Counted from the first letter of the stretch, positions 7,578-16,799 are shown. The stretch: 25,187 nt of DNA from CAVQBP01 sp964448105 (GCA_964448105.1 CAYUVK010000073.1:1-25187), one strand, 5' to 3'. Notes: generated by a model not told the origin, from the letters alone. Program-made: numbers and translations.

Positions 7578-8687
7578 TTAATTATCAATTACTTTGATTG
7601 CTTCTAACAGTTGATGAAAAAAATCAGGATTCATGACAAAATCTTCATGTCCCTGCCCCATCCATTCAGTAAAATATTTTTGAGTACTTCCGAGTTTTGG
7701 AAACATTACTCTTTGTGTTTCAACTGCATCGGCGAGCGTATCGTATTCCATAGTTACTACTGAAATCGGCAATTTAATTTTTGGGTAATTTTCAGAATAG
7801 TTTACTCTTTTATCACATGACATCATCTTTCTATATAAAACTGCCTGCTGATATTGATATAATATTCCCCAATAAGTTGCTTCCATTGTCCGGTAAAAAA
7901 TATTGTGCCTTGCCTGTTTTGATACATTCGGTATATGGTAAAGAAATTCCCATGTATTCATTAAAGAAATAAAATTTAATAATATTGTGAGCGGAAATAA
8001 TAATCCTTTGAGAAGTTTATGCCGGAGCATTGATTCTCTTAAGGAAAGAGGACATGGGACGGGAAGCCGTTTTAATATTTTCAGAATATTAATAATGCCT
8101 GTTGTACTGATAATTTTTATCTTCTTCCCGAAAAGATTAATAATAACACCGTTTGTTACAAATTCCTGCAAAGATGAAGGTTTATCAAAAGTAAAATCGA
8201 GATAACTTCCTAATGTTACCAGAGCTTTCAAACTAGATTGCCTTTTTTCTGCCTCTCTATCTGACAGTTGAACCTTACCATTTTTAGTTTTAAATGCACC
8301 CATCAAGCTCATTAATGCAGTGTTGCCTCCCTGGCTGTGCCCGGCAAGAATAGGTTTTAATCCTGTTTTTTCAAAAACAAAATTTATTACAGCAGGTATG
8401 TCAATTGCGGCAAAATCATCCATACTTGTAGAATAATTTTTACCGGTAGAACCACCGTTGCCGCGGGAATCAATTATCCAAATATCATAATTATTGAGCT
8501 GCAGAAATTCTGCGATACTATTTCCGTTGCTTCCCAGATCGAAAAAAATTCCATTCTGATAAAAACCTTCCCACAATATTACGGGTTGCTTATTCTTATT
8601 AATAAGTCTTGTTGCTCTTAATTTGAAAGGTTTACCATCAAATGTTATAACGGGAATATCCAGCTTTTCTCTTCTGATTACAGCCAT
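7578..8687 (-). CDS. Alpha/beta hydrolase, last gene of the oxidoreductase operon
   Basis: Serine hydrolase, probably an esterase or lipase-like enzyme; substrate unknown. The nucleophile elbow is GHSQGG with S118. Likely triad partners are D316 (or D320) in EYDTLADAV and H347 in GQGHEDF, in the right order and spacing. An early DSRGNGGSTG loop (73-82) and VILWEGFYQNG (oxyanion region) are typical of the fold. A mid-protein hydrophobic cap region (about 195-250) could bind a lipid-like substrate. No signal peptide. The start lies 4 bp after the stop of the GMC gene, so the two are almost certainly co-transcribed. This points to successive oxidation and hydrolysis of one substrate, an inference from gene order. 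Confidence 0.85.
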   Translation of the reverse strand: MAVIRREKLDIPVITFDGKPFKLRATRLINKNKQPVILWEGFYQNGIFFDLGSNGNSIAEFLQLNNYDIWIIDSRGNGGSTGKNYSTSMDDFAAIDIPAVINFVFEKTGLKPILAGHSQGGNTALMSLMGAFKTKNGKVQLSDREAEKRQSSLKALVTLGSYLDFTFDKPSSLQEFVTNGVIINLFGKKIKIISTTGIINILKILKRLPVPCPLSLRESMLRHKLLKGLLFPLTILLNFISLMNTWEFLYHIPNVSKQARHNIFYRTMEATYWGILYQYQQAVLYRKMMSCDKRVNYSENYPKIKLPISVVTMEYDTLADAVETQRVMFPKLGSTQKYFTEWMGQGHEDFVMNPDFFHQLLEAIKVIDN

Positions 8688-8691
8688 ATGT

Positions 8692-10968
8692 TTAAATATT
8701 TGATGATATTATATCTGCAGCATAATTTGCTAATCCCATAATGCTTAGCTGTGGATTTACAGTAACACCTGTTGGAAATATACTTGCATCACATACATAT
8801 AAATTTTTAAAGCCATGAACTCTGAAGCTAGAATCCACAGCCCCGATCTCTTCACTGTCGGACATCGGATTTCCTCCTTGGGGGTGAGCAGAACTTAAGC
8901 TAATGTCTTCCGGTTTTTTTATCATATTATCTATCTGGATAAGATCGTATTCAGATTTTATCACAATGTCATCGTAAGATGAAGGCAATGCACAATCAGC
9001 TTTTGCCGCTAGGAAAACTCTGCAGAGTGTTTTCATACCTTCCTTAAGTTTTCTAAAATCATTAGCTGTCATACTATAATCAACAGTTGGGCTGCCGAAC
9101 AGATTCAATTTTACTTTTCCATTTGGCTCACTGGGAACCACCGGCGCAGCTGTTGCATAATTGGTGTAATTTTTCATTCGTTCGTTAAGTTTTTCAAACC
9201 ATCCCTGCATTATTAAGGCAGAAGTGCCCGGAGGATTAAAAGTTGTTTCAACAAGATATCCGTCGCCTTTAATGTAGCAGCACATCTGAACGCCATCGTA
9301 AGAATTTACGGCTTCGGGGAATTCTGCCATCATTGGAGTTGTTATATTGAATGAAAGTCTTGTTCCAACATTTCTTTTAATCCCGCTCTTTGAAAGAATT
9401 ACACTTGATGCAATTGCACCTGCTGCAACAACAATGTGTTTTGCCGTTACAATAAATTTTGTCCCTTCTGAATTAATGCATTGGATTTTTTCCGCATTAC
9501 CGTTTTCCGTTTCTATTTTTAATACTTCACAGTCGGCGATAATTTCTGTCCCTTCCTTTTGTGCAAGCGGCAAATAATTTAACAGCATTGAAAGTTTTCT
9601 ATTGTATTTACAACCGATATTACAATAACCGCTTCCCCCGCATTTACCGAAGTTGGTTTCGAACCATTCCGGTTTTAATCCTAAGGATTGAGCACCTTTA
9701 AAAAATCTATTAGCTCCTTCATTTGTTATAGATGGAGCCCTGACAAGAGAAGTAGAGCCAATTATTTTTTCTACTGTATCAAAATATTTTTCCAGCTTGT
9801 CTTGATTTATATTAGCTCTTATTTTTTCCCATTCTTTCAATACATCAGGAGGAGTTCTAAAACAAATTCCATTATTAATGGTAGTTGATCCGCCTAAGCA
9901 ATTACCCTGCAGAATTGCGAGATCAAAATCCTGGGTTAATTCCAGTGCACCGTCTCTATATAGCATACCAATCATTTCGGGTTCAATATTTGTAAAATCT
10001 TTTTGAGGTAAATGGTATTTACCTTTTTCGAGAATGGTTACTTTTTTGCCTGTGTTTTTAGCAATATTATATGCAGCAACTGCACCGGCGGCACCCGAAC
10101 CGATTACACAAATATCAGTTTGAATTTCCCTGCTGCTGTTAACGTAAGTAACATTTAATGGCTCCACATCAGGTTCCTGCGGCATTTCTTTGAAGCGTTT
10201 CCTGTCTTCAAACATTACATAACCAGTGGATTGAAAGCTTGGCTTGTTCCCGTAATAAATAAAATATACAAGTTGTTTAGCACTTCTCATAATTGTAAGT
10301 AGTAACCCTGTTGCATTAAAAAAACGTTTCTTAATAAAAGCTTTTCTTTTTTCAACCCCCATCCAGGTTAGCGGTGAACTGAAAAAAATTATTGGCAGGT
10401 ATTGCATTGCAAGATAAACCATTTTGGCAGATGATTTCTGGGAAGACTGAAAACCGGATAGATATTTATCAAAATCTTTTACTATTGTATCAAATGAATA
10501 TCCTTCTGATTTATAATCTCCAATAACTGCTTCTGCAAGTGCCATGTAAGAAAGTGCCTCGGTAGGTGAAAGTGATTTTAAATTGAACCTGCTTATAACA
10601 GCTTTCCGCCATAATATAAGAGTTATAACAAAAAGAATTAGCGAAATCAAAAAATATATTAGGTAAACAAAATTAGCTTGAGCTCTTGCAAGAGATATTA
10701 TAAATCTTACGCATGAATAAATCGCAACTAATATAAACGATAAATTTAGCAGATCTGAGAATACGGTATTTCTTCTTATGCCGTTAGAAGAGATTTTGCT
10801 TATTATAAAAAAGAATAGAAGAAGGGGAGAAGTAAATAGCAAAATCCGGCTGCTACCTCTTACAGGGAAAACAAAAAAATAAGCAGTTATTATACTGCCT
10901 GCAAGGAAAATAATTGATAAAGTCAGAAGATACCCTTCAAAAGTTTTTTCTGATTTTGTATTATTCAT
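8692..10968 (-). CDS. Membrane-anchored GMC-family FAD oxidoreductase
   Basis: Flavoprotein of the glucose-methanol-choline family, oxidising an alcohol, possibly a sterol or long-chain alcohol. Residues 1-125 hold four predicted membrane helices (about 13-33, 42-58, 71-92, 99-120). A helical stretch (130-260) follows, with wording like the N-terminal part of long-chain alcohol oxidases (LSPTEALSYMALAEAVI; QSTGYVMFEDRKRF). The FAD motif is GSGAAG at 290-295, then LEKGKYHLP and GNCLGGSTTINNG. A cysteine cluster CGGSGYCNIGC follows. The catalytic pair fits H695 in SAHPQGG and N738 in TVNPQ, a His/Asn pair like that of cholesterol oxidases. At 758 residues it is longer than usual because of the membrane part. 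It sits 50 bp after the aldonolactone-oxidase-like gene and 4 bp before the hydrolase gene. Confidence 0.88.
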   Translation of the reverse strand: MNNTKSEKTFEGYLLTLSIIFLAGSIITAYFFVFPVRGSSRILLFTSPLLLFFFIISKISSNGIRRNTVFSDLLNLSFILVAIYSCVRFIISLARAQANFVYLIYFLISLILFVITLILWRKAVISRFNLKSLSPTEALSYMALAEAVIGDYKSEGYSFDTIVKDFDKYLSGFQSSQKSSAKMVYLAMQYLPIIFFSSPLTWMGVEKRKAFIKKRFFNATGLLLTIMRSAKQLVYFIYYGNKPSFQSTGYVMFEDRKRFKEMPQEPDVEPLNVTYVNSSREIQTDICVIGSGAAGAVAAYNIAKNTGKKVTILEKGKYHLPQKDFTNIEPEMIGMLYRDGALELTQDFDLAILQGNCLGGSTTINNGICFRTPPDVLKEWEKIRANINQDKLEKYFDTVEKIIGSTSLVRAPSITNEGANRFFKGAQSLGLKPEWFETNFGKCGGSGYCNIGCKYNRKLSMLLNYLPLAQKEGTEIIADCEVLKIETENGNAEKIQCINSEGTKFIVTAKHIVVAAGAIASSVILSKSGIKRNVGTRLSFNITTPMMAEFPEAVNSYDGVQMCCYIKGDGYLVETTFNPPGTSALIMQGWFEKLNERMKNYTNYATAAPVVPSEPNGKVKLNLFGSPTVDYSMTANDFRKLKEGMKTLCRVFLAAKADCALPSSYDDIVIKSEYDLIQIDNMIKKPEDISLSSAHPQGGNPMSDSEEIGAVDSSFRVHGFKNLYVCDASIFPTGVTVNPQLSIMGLANYAADIISSNI

Positions 10969-11018
10969 ATTATATTCTTTTATTTTAAATAATGGATAAT
11001 TGCTTTAATAAAAAATTA

Positions 11019-12572
11019 TTAAACATCCTCCTGCCTGAAACCGCATTTGTTTGTAAAATAATTATCAAACGTTCCATTCTTATTTAATATATTGTAAATG
11101 TTTTTCCACTTTTCAAATTGCGGGTAAAGCTTCTTAATGATTTCGCCGTTCAATTGATTATACTGTCCCCAATGAGATCTAATGGAGCTTAATTTGATGA
11201 ACTCATCCTCAATTCTCTGGAGAATCTGGAAACCTCCGCGCGTTCCGACTAAAACAGGAACTTCAATCATACATGTATCTTCACCGTACATCATTGCAAG
11301 AAATGCATTACTTTGTTTTACAAAACGAAGTGAAATTGGAGCTGAATGATAAAGTTGTCCTACTTCTTTGTTTTGTTCAGCTAATTCAAGAATTTTATCT
11401 GCTGCTTTAATGAATAAATCATCTTTTAACGGTATTGCATATTCTCCTGAAAATCCTTTTACATAATTTGCATTTCCAAGGTGCAGAACATGAAAGCTTT
11501 TATCGATATATCCGTCATAATCAATAACCTGCTTCATACTTGTATCTATAAAAAAAGGAGAAAGCTTGTACAAATATCTAAATGCCATCCTTATAAAAAA
11601 TTCTATGTACGGTATGATAAGTTCAATAAACCAATGCCGCATACGACTGCCAACCGGAAGTTTTGAAAGCTCTCCCTCATATATATTTCTTCTTGTTATA
11701 AGACATCGATGAGCCCCTTTTATTTTATAAGGATTTATCCATACTTCGAAATGACGGTTTTCCGAAATAACTTTTTTATCTCTAACTAAATTCTTTACAT
11801 CTTCCCAGGATGTTTCATGAATTTTAGCCAGTCTTTCTTCTTTCAAATAATAACTATGGGTAACTTTTAAGATAACAGAATAAATAATACCAGTGCATCC
11901 CATGCTGACAAGCACCGAGTTAAACCAATCATCATCCTGTATTAATTTATTGTCTGGATATTTTTCTAGATATTTATCCGGATCAGTAATTCCATTCTTA
12001 GGTTCAATTCTATAAATCATTCCGCCTTCGCTAACAATAATTAATGATGCAACATCATCACAAATAGGGCCTAAACCTATACCGGTTCCATGAGTTGCGG
12101 TTGAAATTACTCCTGCTATTGATTGTGCATCATAACCGCCCATATTAAATAATGCCAGGTTATTTTGATCTAAATAATTGTTTAAATCCCTTATAGTTAT
12201 ACCGTTTTCAGCATGTACAAGATATTTAGAATCATAACCATTATGGATTAAATCTTCATCCCTAATTAATATGCTTTTATCAAGCTCAATTATATTATTC
12301 ATTCCATGACAATTAATTAAGAAATCCGTAGTTTGTACTATCTCGGAAAATGAATGCCCTGAACCTACAGCTCTAACTTTGCATTTCTCTTTCTTCGCTG
12401 TCTTTATAATTTTTATAAGTTCATCAAGTGTTTGAGGTCTAAAATATTTTAAAGGAGACACAACCTGGTTTGCAACGCAATTTTTCCAGGTATCTCTTGT
12501 TGTATACTCTAGATTCGTTGAATTATCATTTTTGATCTGCTTAGGTATGCTTTCCGGACCTTGGTTATTCAT
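11019..12572 (-). CDS. FAD-linked oxidase of the aldonolactone oxidase (ALO/gulonolactone oxidase) family
   Basis: VAO-type flavoprotein related to D-arabinono-1,4-lactone and L-gulonolactone oxidases. The N-terminal FAD domain shows RPQTLDELIKIIKTAKKE, then RAVGSGHSFSEI with H73 in the position that is often covalently linked to FAD. GGYDAQSIAGVISTATHGTG and DDVASLIIVSEGG follow. The C-terminal ALO domain ends with SHWGQYNQLN and an LYPQFEKWKNIYNILN segment, matching the family's conserved HWGK-type ending. Length (517) is slightly above the typical ~430-460. It is the first gene of a three-gene minus-strand operon with the GMC enzyme and the hydrolase. The natural substrate is unknown; the partners argue against a simple ascorbate-type pathway. 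No signal peptide. Confidence 0.87.
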   Translation of the reverse strand: MNNQGPESIPKQIKNDNSTNLEYTTRDTWKNCVANQVVSPLKYFRPQTLDELIKIIKTAKKEKCKVRAVGSGHSFSEIVQTTDFLINCHGMNNIIELDKSILIRDEDLIHNGYDSKYLVHAENGITIRDLNNYLDQNNLALFNMGGYDAQSIAGVISTATHGTGIGLGPICDDVASLIIVSEGGMIYRIEPKNGITDPDKYLEKYPDNKLIQDDDWFNSVLVSMGCTGIIYSVILKVTHSYYLKEERLAKIHETSWEDVKNLVRDKKVISENRHFEVWINPYKIKGAHRCLITRRNIYEGELSKLPVGSRMRHWFIELIIPYIEFFIRMAFRYLYKLSPFFIDTSMKQVIDYDGYIDKSFHVLHLGNANYVKGFSGEYAIPLKDDLFIKAADKILELAEQNKEVGQLYHSAPISLRFVKQSNAFLAMMYGEDTCMIEVPVLVGTRGGFQILQRIEDEFIKLSSIRSHWGQYNQLNGEIIKKLYPQFEKWKNIYNILNKNGTFDNYFTNKCGFRQEDV

Positions 12573-12959
12573 TTATAGATTACCAGTTTTGTTTATAAAA
12601 AATAAATCAATGTTATTGATAGAAAGAAATATAAAAACATAATGGAAAATTGAACTTCTAAACTGAATAAGGGAAAAACCTTGTTGTGCTTCCGGAAAAG
12701 AAAATAATCAAACTCACAAATGTGAGATTAAAAATTACCAGTAGGATAAAAAATTCTTTATAAAATAAAGACTTTACGTTAATATTAAGAAGTAGAAAAC
12801 TAATTGTCAAGAAAATAATTTTATAAAAATGTATTTACTTTAACATTATAATATTTATTTAATTACTATAGAAATAAAAAGAAATGGAGGATAAAAAATC
12901 AACCTTTCAATCTTCTGTTTTGTCCTTCTTAATATATTCCTAATAAAAATTATAAAATA
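12573..12959. other. Intergenic region upstream of the oxidoreductase operon (387 bp)
   Basis: A/T-rich; holds the promoter for the minus-strand operon starting at 12572. A short perfect dyad, CTCACA-AA-TGTGAG at 12713-12726, lies about 140 bp upstream of the first start codon and could be an operator. No other gene or RNA was recognised. Confidence 0.45.
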
Positions 12960-13715
12960 TTAATTTGAAGATACCCTGGATAATCTCTTTTTAGTGGTAC
13001 GTTTCAATAATCCTTTTTTACGTGTTTCGCTTCTGTGTCCGCGGCGATCTTCTTTGGCAAAACTTTTCTTTTTTTCAAGTGAGCCGAAAACCTGGCTCCA
13101 TTTGCCATTTTTAAAAATAATCTGATAGCCTCCGGATAAAATCTGAAAAGGTTTTTTAACTTTATTTAATTCGTCAAATTTTACCGAACCGGCTTTATGA
13201 AATACTTCAAAGTATGCCGGATAAACAAAATCGCTCATTGGTATTCCATTGACATTAAAACTTAATGCTTCTACCGGATCAGCACTTTCGTATGCATATA
13301 TTGTTTTCGGGTCAGGCCCTGTTGTCATCAAATTAATGGCAGGATCAACAAGCATCTCGACAAGTTCATGAGACGCGGAAACACTTACTAAATCATGGTT
13401 ATCAAGGGTTGTTTTCACAAATATTTTTGACAGTGGTAAACCCGAAGGTGTAAGGTCATGGTAAGCAAGGGCGCCCGGTTGATCAGCATTATCTAAAAAA
13501 ACCATTGCCCATGCATCTTTTACAAAATCTTTTGATTTGATTAATTTAGCTGGAGTGTCCCAGACAGGTGCTACATATTTATCAATGTATAACTGCATAG
13601 CATTAATTAGCTTCGGTAAATCTACACCTAAGGAGACTGTAGCTTTATTGAAACATGCTATAGTTGGTATTATTCCCTGGTTAAATGCACCAAATGTAGG
13701 GGACTTTGTTTTCAT
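12960..13715 (-). CDS. HELVE-x3-DP protein, small form (putative metallopeptidase relative)
   Basis: Uncharacterised 251-residue protein. The central motif is SHELVEMLVDP with H116, E117, E120 and D124, which resembles a zinc-binding HExxE helix. A second conserved block, YAYESADPVEA (E143, D146), follows, then VNGIPMSDFVYPAYF. I recall this block order from widespread bacterial hypothetical proteins; no function is established that I can name. There is no signal peptide, and the C-terminal ~37 residues are strongly basic (KKK, RRGHR, TRKKG, KRTTKKR), suggesting nucleic acid or surface binding. The start is supported by GGAGG just upstream of ATG 13715. The gene follows the larger HELVE gene (stop at 13933) on the same strand after 217 bp. 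Peptidase activity is inference only. Confidence 0.6.
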   Translation of the reverse strand: MKTKSPTFGAFNQGIIPTIACFNKATVSLGVDLPKLINAMQLYIDKYVAPVWDTPAKLIKSKDFVKDAWAMVFLDNADQPGALAYHDLTPSGLPLSKIFVKTTLDNHDLVSVSASHELVEMLVDPAINLMTTGPDPKTIYAYESADPVEALSFNVNGIPMSDFVYPAYFEVFHKAGSVKFDELNKVKKPFQILSGGYQIIFKNGKWSQVFGSLEKKKSFAKEDRRGHRSETRKKGLLKRTTKKRLSRVSSN

Positions 13716-13859
13716 TTTTCCTCCATTGAAAATATTCTTTAATTCCTGTGATATTAATTTTTACATTAATAATAAAAGCAAGGATTTTATTGGTGAACAA
13801 ATAAACTAGATAGCCTCGCATAATTGAACGAAATTCAGGTAAAGTCGATTTTTACACTA

Positions 13860-13891
13860 CCGGTAAAACTTCTAATAAGAATTTTTACCGG
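13860..13891 (-). terminator. Hairpin after the large HELVE gene
   Basis: CCGGTAAAA (13860-13868) and TTTTACCGG (13883-13891) are exact reverse complements with a 14-base loop, beginning 41 bases downstream of the stop at 13933 in the minus direction. No clean T-run follows, so it is a probable transcript-end structure between the two HELVE genes rather than a certain terminator. Confidence 0.5.
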
Positions 13892-13932
13892 CAGATTCTT
13901 CTTTAATAACCGAATATTAAAAATAATTTAGG

Positions 13933-15333
13933 TTATGGTTTTTGAGTATTATGTATATCAAAATCAATATGACAACTATCAGCCTCAATCCAATCACCTG
14001 AATGATGATTGACCCACCAGCTTTGCCATGTATCTCTTGCTAGATTAAAGCTATTACCAGTACTGGTATCCACATCGCTGCCGTCATATAATGCAGATGT
14101 AAAATTTATGGAAACAGAAAGATCATTATTCCATGTAATATTAAATATGAGATCGGCTGAGGATTCACCTCCTACGACAGGAGAAGTAAAAATGATCTGA
14201 GTTGAAGGGCTGTTTAAATCTACTACAGCAGATTTTGATAGGGTAAAATCTCCCACATTATCGGAACCAATTAATACCGGATCTACAACATGGAAATGAG
14301 CATTAACATTGATCTTTCTGAAATATTCGGGTGGTTCTGGATGGGTTGGTATTGTAGGTATAATGCAAGCTCTATCCCGTTGTGACCAGTAAGACTGAAC
14401 TCTTACTCCGTTTAGTAAATCCGTACTCTGGCAAACGTCACCTATTTCGTTCCAACTTGAACTGTTTCTAGGGTTTACCTGTATTGCAGAACCTTCAGGA
14501 TCGGTACATGCCTCAACTAATTCATGAGAGAAAACCCTGGTTACAAAATCTATTGTACCGTTGTTCATAACCCAGCAATACCATGCCCTATCAAAATCAA
14601 AAGGGAAGTCATAATCGCTAGCGTAACTATGTGAACCTATAGCATTAGATTTATTATAGTTTACACGCGGCGGCATAATAAATGTAAATAATTCGTTTCG
14701 TCCGCCTGCATCATCCGGTTCGGGGAAATATCCGGCATCTATTAAGTTCCAAACCATATCCGAAACATCACTTTCGGAAAAAGGATTATTAGGATTAGGT
14801 GAAGTGATTATAAAAGCATCAACCAATTGTCCGCGTCCAACGCCATATTGATTAAGTGAATTAAGGTAAGGTCCGGTTAGAATTGAATCAATTGCATTAA
14901 CTACAGTGCCGGCAGATGGATTGTTTGTAATTTGAAGCCATTGGGAACCCCATAATAACAGGTGTACATTTATGTTTGTAATCTTCGGCCCTCCGCCATT
15001 ACTTATTGTGTCGGTAGAAGGAGCATCACCAGGTCCATGGTAACGTGTATCTTCTCCTGCCATTGCAGTTTTTTTTGTTTTTAGAGATATATCTATTTCA
15101 TGAATTGGTACAATACCGGCTTCTTTCTTCTTAACAGCGCCTTTCTTCATTATGGGCTTTCTTTTTTTTGTGGAAAAATCAACTATCTTAATCCAGAAGT
15201 CTGAATTATCGGAAGCCCTTTTAATTAAAAATGAATCTCCCTGTTTACCGACATGAGAAACACTTTTTGCCGGAGTTTTTTTCCTCTTTGTTTTTTCTTC
15301 CATTACTGCAGAATCACCATTCCTGTGCTTCAT
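13933..15333 (-). CDS. HELVE-x3-DP protein, large form (putative metallopeptidase relative)
   Basis: Uncharacterised 466-residue protein. The core motif FSHELVEACTDP has H270, E271, E274 and D278, with a downstream SSSWNEIGDVC block (294-301) that likely supplies further ligands. This matches a recurrent bacterial arrangement (HEL(A/V)E-x2-TDP followed by EIGD-x-C) that looks like a zinc peptidase, though I know of no proven activity. Upstream, ITNINVHLLLWGSQWL and GQLVDAFIITSPNP lead into the core. The ~120 residues after 330 are beta-rich (INVNAHFHVVDP, DLIFNITWNNDLSVSINF). The N-terminal ~90 residues are lysine-rich with no signal peptide. The start is ATG 15333 with AAAGG upstream; M11 is an alternative. 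It precedes the small HELVE gene on the same strand, and the shared motif suggests a functional pair. Confidence 0.6.
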   Translation of the reverse strand: MKHRNGDSAVMEEKTKRKKTPAKSVSHVGKQGDSFLIKRASDNSDFWIKIVDFSTKKRKPIMKKGAVKKKEAGIVPIHEIDISLKTKKTAMAGEDTRYHGPGDAPSTDTISNGGGPKITNINVHLLLWGSQWLQITNNPSAGTVVNAIDSILTGPYLNSLNQYGVGRGQLVDAFIITSPNPNNPFSESDVSDMVWNLIDAGYFPEPDDAGGRNELFTFIMPPRVNYNKSNAIGSHSYASDYDFPFDFDRAWYCWVMNNGTIDFVTRVFSHELVEACTDPEGSAIQVNPRNSSSWNEIGDVCQSTDLLNGVRVQSYWSQRDRACIIPTIPTHPEPPEYFRKINVNAHFHVVDPVLIGSDNVGDFTLSKSAVVDLNSPSTQIIFTSPVVGGESSADLIFNITWNNDLSVSINFTSALYDGSDVDTSTGNSFNLARDTWQSWWVNHHSGDWIEADSCHIDFDIHNTQKP

Positions 15334-15875
15334 CTTTTTAGCCTTTCAGTTTGTTAATAAATATTTTCTTACAGCACCAGTTAAATATTTCTCATTTTTT
15401 CATTTAATTATTTCTTTAACAATTTTTTATATGTTATTATCTTAAGTTAATCTTCGGGGTTAGTCACTCCTTGTTTATTTTTTATAATAGAATTTATATA
15501 AGCTTCCAGGAAACTGTTCCGAGAATGCTGATTTAATATGACAAATGTGTAATTTGAATTATTAATTAAATTGAAAAAAATATTGCTTCAATTATTAATA
15601 ATGCCTGTTAAATCATTAAAACATAACAAAATACATTAAAAATTTATCCACAGTCAGTTGAGAAATAGTCTATTCACATTGTTTCAAAAAATCATTTTAA
15701 AAAGGCTTATTTTATATAAGAACAGTTTTTTGAATGCAGTATACTTACTCACATAAAAGAAAGGTTTTCGAATGGTCTTATATTATGAAGCGGAATAACT
15801 AATGTCAAGAGAAATCCATTTAGTATTTCGGCTGAGTAATCATTAATCACAAATTTTTTACTCATAGTTTTGTCT

Positions 15876-15890
15876 ATCTGCAGTGCAGAT
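15876..15890. repeat. 15-bp perfect palindrome
   Basis: ATCTGCA-G-TGCAGAT: 7-bp arms around one central base, 22 bp from the larger inverted repeat at 15912. Operator-like in size; no assigned binding protein. Confidence 0.6.
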
Positions 15891-15911
15891 GGAAAAACCG
15901 AGAATGATTAA

Positions 15912-15944
15912 AATGTCATACTTTTATGAAATCAGTATGACATT
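15912..15944 (-). terminator. Perfect 11-bp inverted repeat downstream of the Yip1 gene
   Basis: AATGTCATACT (15912-15922) and AGTATGACATT (15934-15944) are exact reverse complements with an 11-base loop. In the minus direction the stem begins about 57 bases after the Yip1 stop and ends in TTTTAATC, so weak intrinsic termination is plausible. Outer GAGAATG (15900-15906) and CATTCTC (15941-15947) offer an alternative, overlapping pairing. Confidence 0.55.
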
Positions 15945-16001
15945 CTCAAATATCTAGTACCAGTATTTTTCAAATCTGTTTAAGCAGAATAAATTATTTT
16001 T

Positions 16002-16799
16002 CTAAAAATTCTTTAAGAACGGGATTGCATTGCTTAAACTGAAAACGAGTAATTTCCAGATAAACCACAAACCAAATACTAAAATAAAATATTTGACTGT
16101 TGTTTTGGATTTAAACATTTTAGCAAGCCCGATGCTTAAAACAGCAAAACTCCAAATGGTTATAACGTCAACAAAAGATAGTAGCCATCCTCCAATTGAT
16201 GATTTTTCCATTCCAATTAGAGAAGTTACACTTATATCCTGCACCCATTTTCCCATAATTATACTTGCTGCAGTTGCCAGGATAATTTGTATCATGGCAA
16301 TATAAGAAGTCAGTCCGTTTGCAACCAATGCAGAAACATAATTGCCATCCCCTTTTAAAGCAAATTTACAGAATAAGAAATATATCCCGGTAATTATCAG
16401 AAAAAATATAAATCCGAATATTAATGTTGACACCGAACGTATTATTGCCATTGCAGAACCAGACATAAACTGGGACTGTTTATCAGCTTGCTCTTGAGTA
16501 ATTTTTCCTTCATCCACCATTTTTTGAACAGCTTCTCTTTGCTTTTGCTGCATTTGGTAACTTATCTCAGGATTATTGAACAAGATAAATTGAGATATTA
16601 TCGAGAGTACGAGAAGTATAATTATTGGTAAAATCCAATCAACAGTTCTAAGAGGAAATTTTGCAGTGGTTTCGAAGGTTTTAGCCGGTTCAGTAAAAAT
16701 ACCTGCAATTTTATCAGAATGACTTAACTCTGTTTCCTGGATCTCGGGACTTGGTGAAGAATTTGGTGAATCGGTATAATTTGTACTATTACTATCCAT
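16002..16799 (-). CDS. Yip1-family integral membrane protein
   Basis: Inner-membrane protein of the Yip1 superfamily, whose bacterial members have no settled function. The 265 residues begin with a polar, proline/serine-rich tail (1-30), followed by the family's entry segment DKIAGIFTEPAKTFETTA. Five hydrophobic helices can be placed at about 54-74, 123-145, 164-183, 205-227 and 234-258. A charged loop at 84-112 (QKQREAVQKMVDEGKITQEQADKQ) separates helix 1 from helix 2. The start at 16799 has GGAGG a few bases upstream. It is divergent from the tryptophanase gene with 120 bp between the starts, so the two share an upstream region but not an operon. Confidence 0.8.
   Translation of the reverse strand: MDSNSTNYTDSPNSSPSPEIQETELSHSDKIAGIFTEPAKTFETTAKFPLRTVDWILPIIILLVLSIISQFILFNNPEISYQMQQKQREAVQKMVDEGKITQEQADKQSQFMSGSAMAIIRSVSTLIFGFIFFLIITGIYFLFCKFALKGDGNYVSALVANGLTSYIAMIQIILATAASIIMGKWVQDISVTSLIGMEKSSIGGWLLSFVDVITIWSFAVLSIGLAKMFKSKTTVKYFILVFGLWFIWKLLVFSLSNAIPFLKNF

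Larger units (their letters stand above)
15334..16001. other. Long intergenic region (668 bp)
   Basis: Lies downstream of the Yip1 gene and upstream of the large HELVE gene, both minus strand. It should contain the HELVE promoter near 15334-15450. Two dyads occur near the Yip1 end: 15876-15890 and 15912-15944. A lone TTATCCACA (15644-15652) matches a DnaA box but has no companions. No protein-coding signal of useful length and no RNA gene was recognised. Confidence 0.5.

Noticed and set aside
12713..12726. CTCACA-AA-TGTGAG as a CRP site
   Set aside because: Half-sites are in the opposite order and spacing to TGTGA-N6-TCACA; kept only as an unassigned dyad.
15644..15652. TTATCCACA, a perfect DnaA-box match, as a hint of a replication origin
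   Set aside because: It is a single box with no cluster, no dnaA/dnaN nearby and no clear A/T-rich unwinding array; one 9-mer is expected by chance in a genome.
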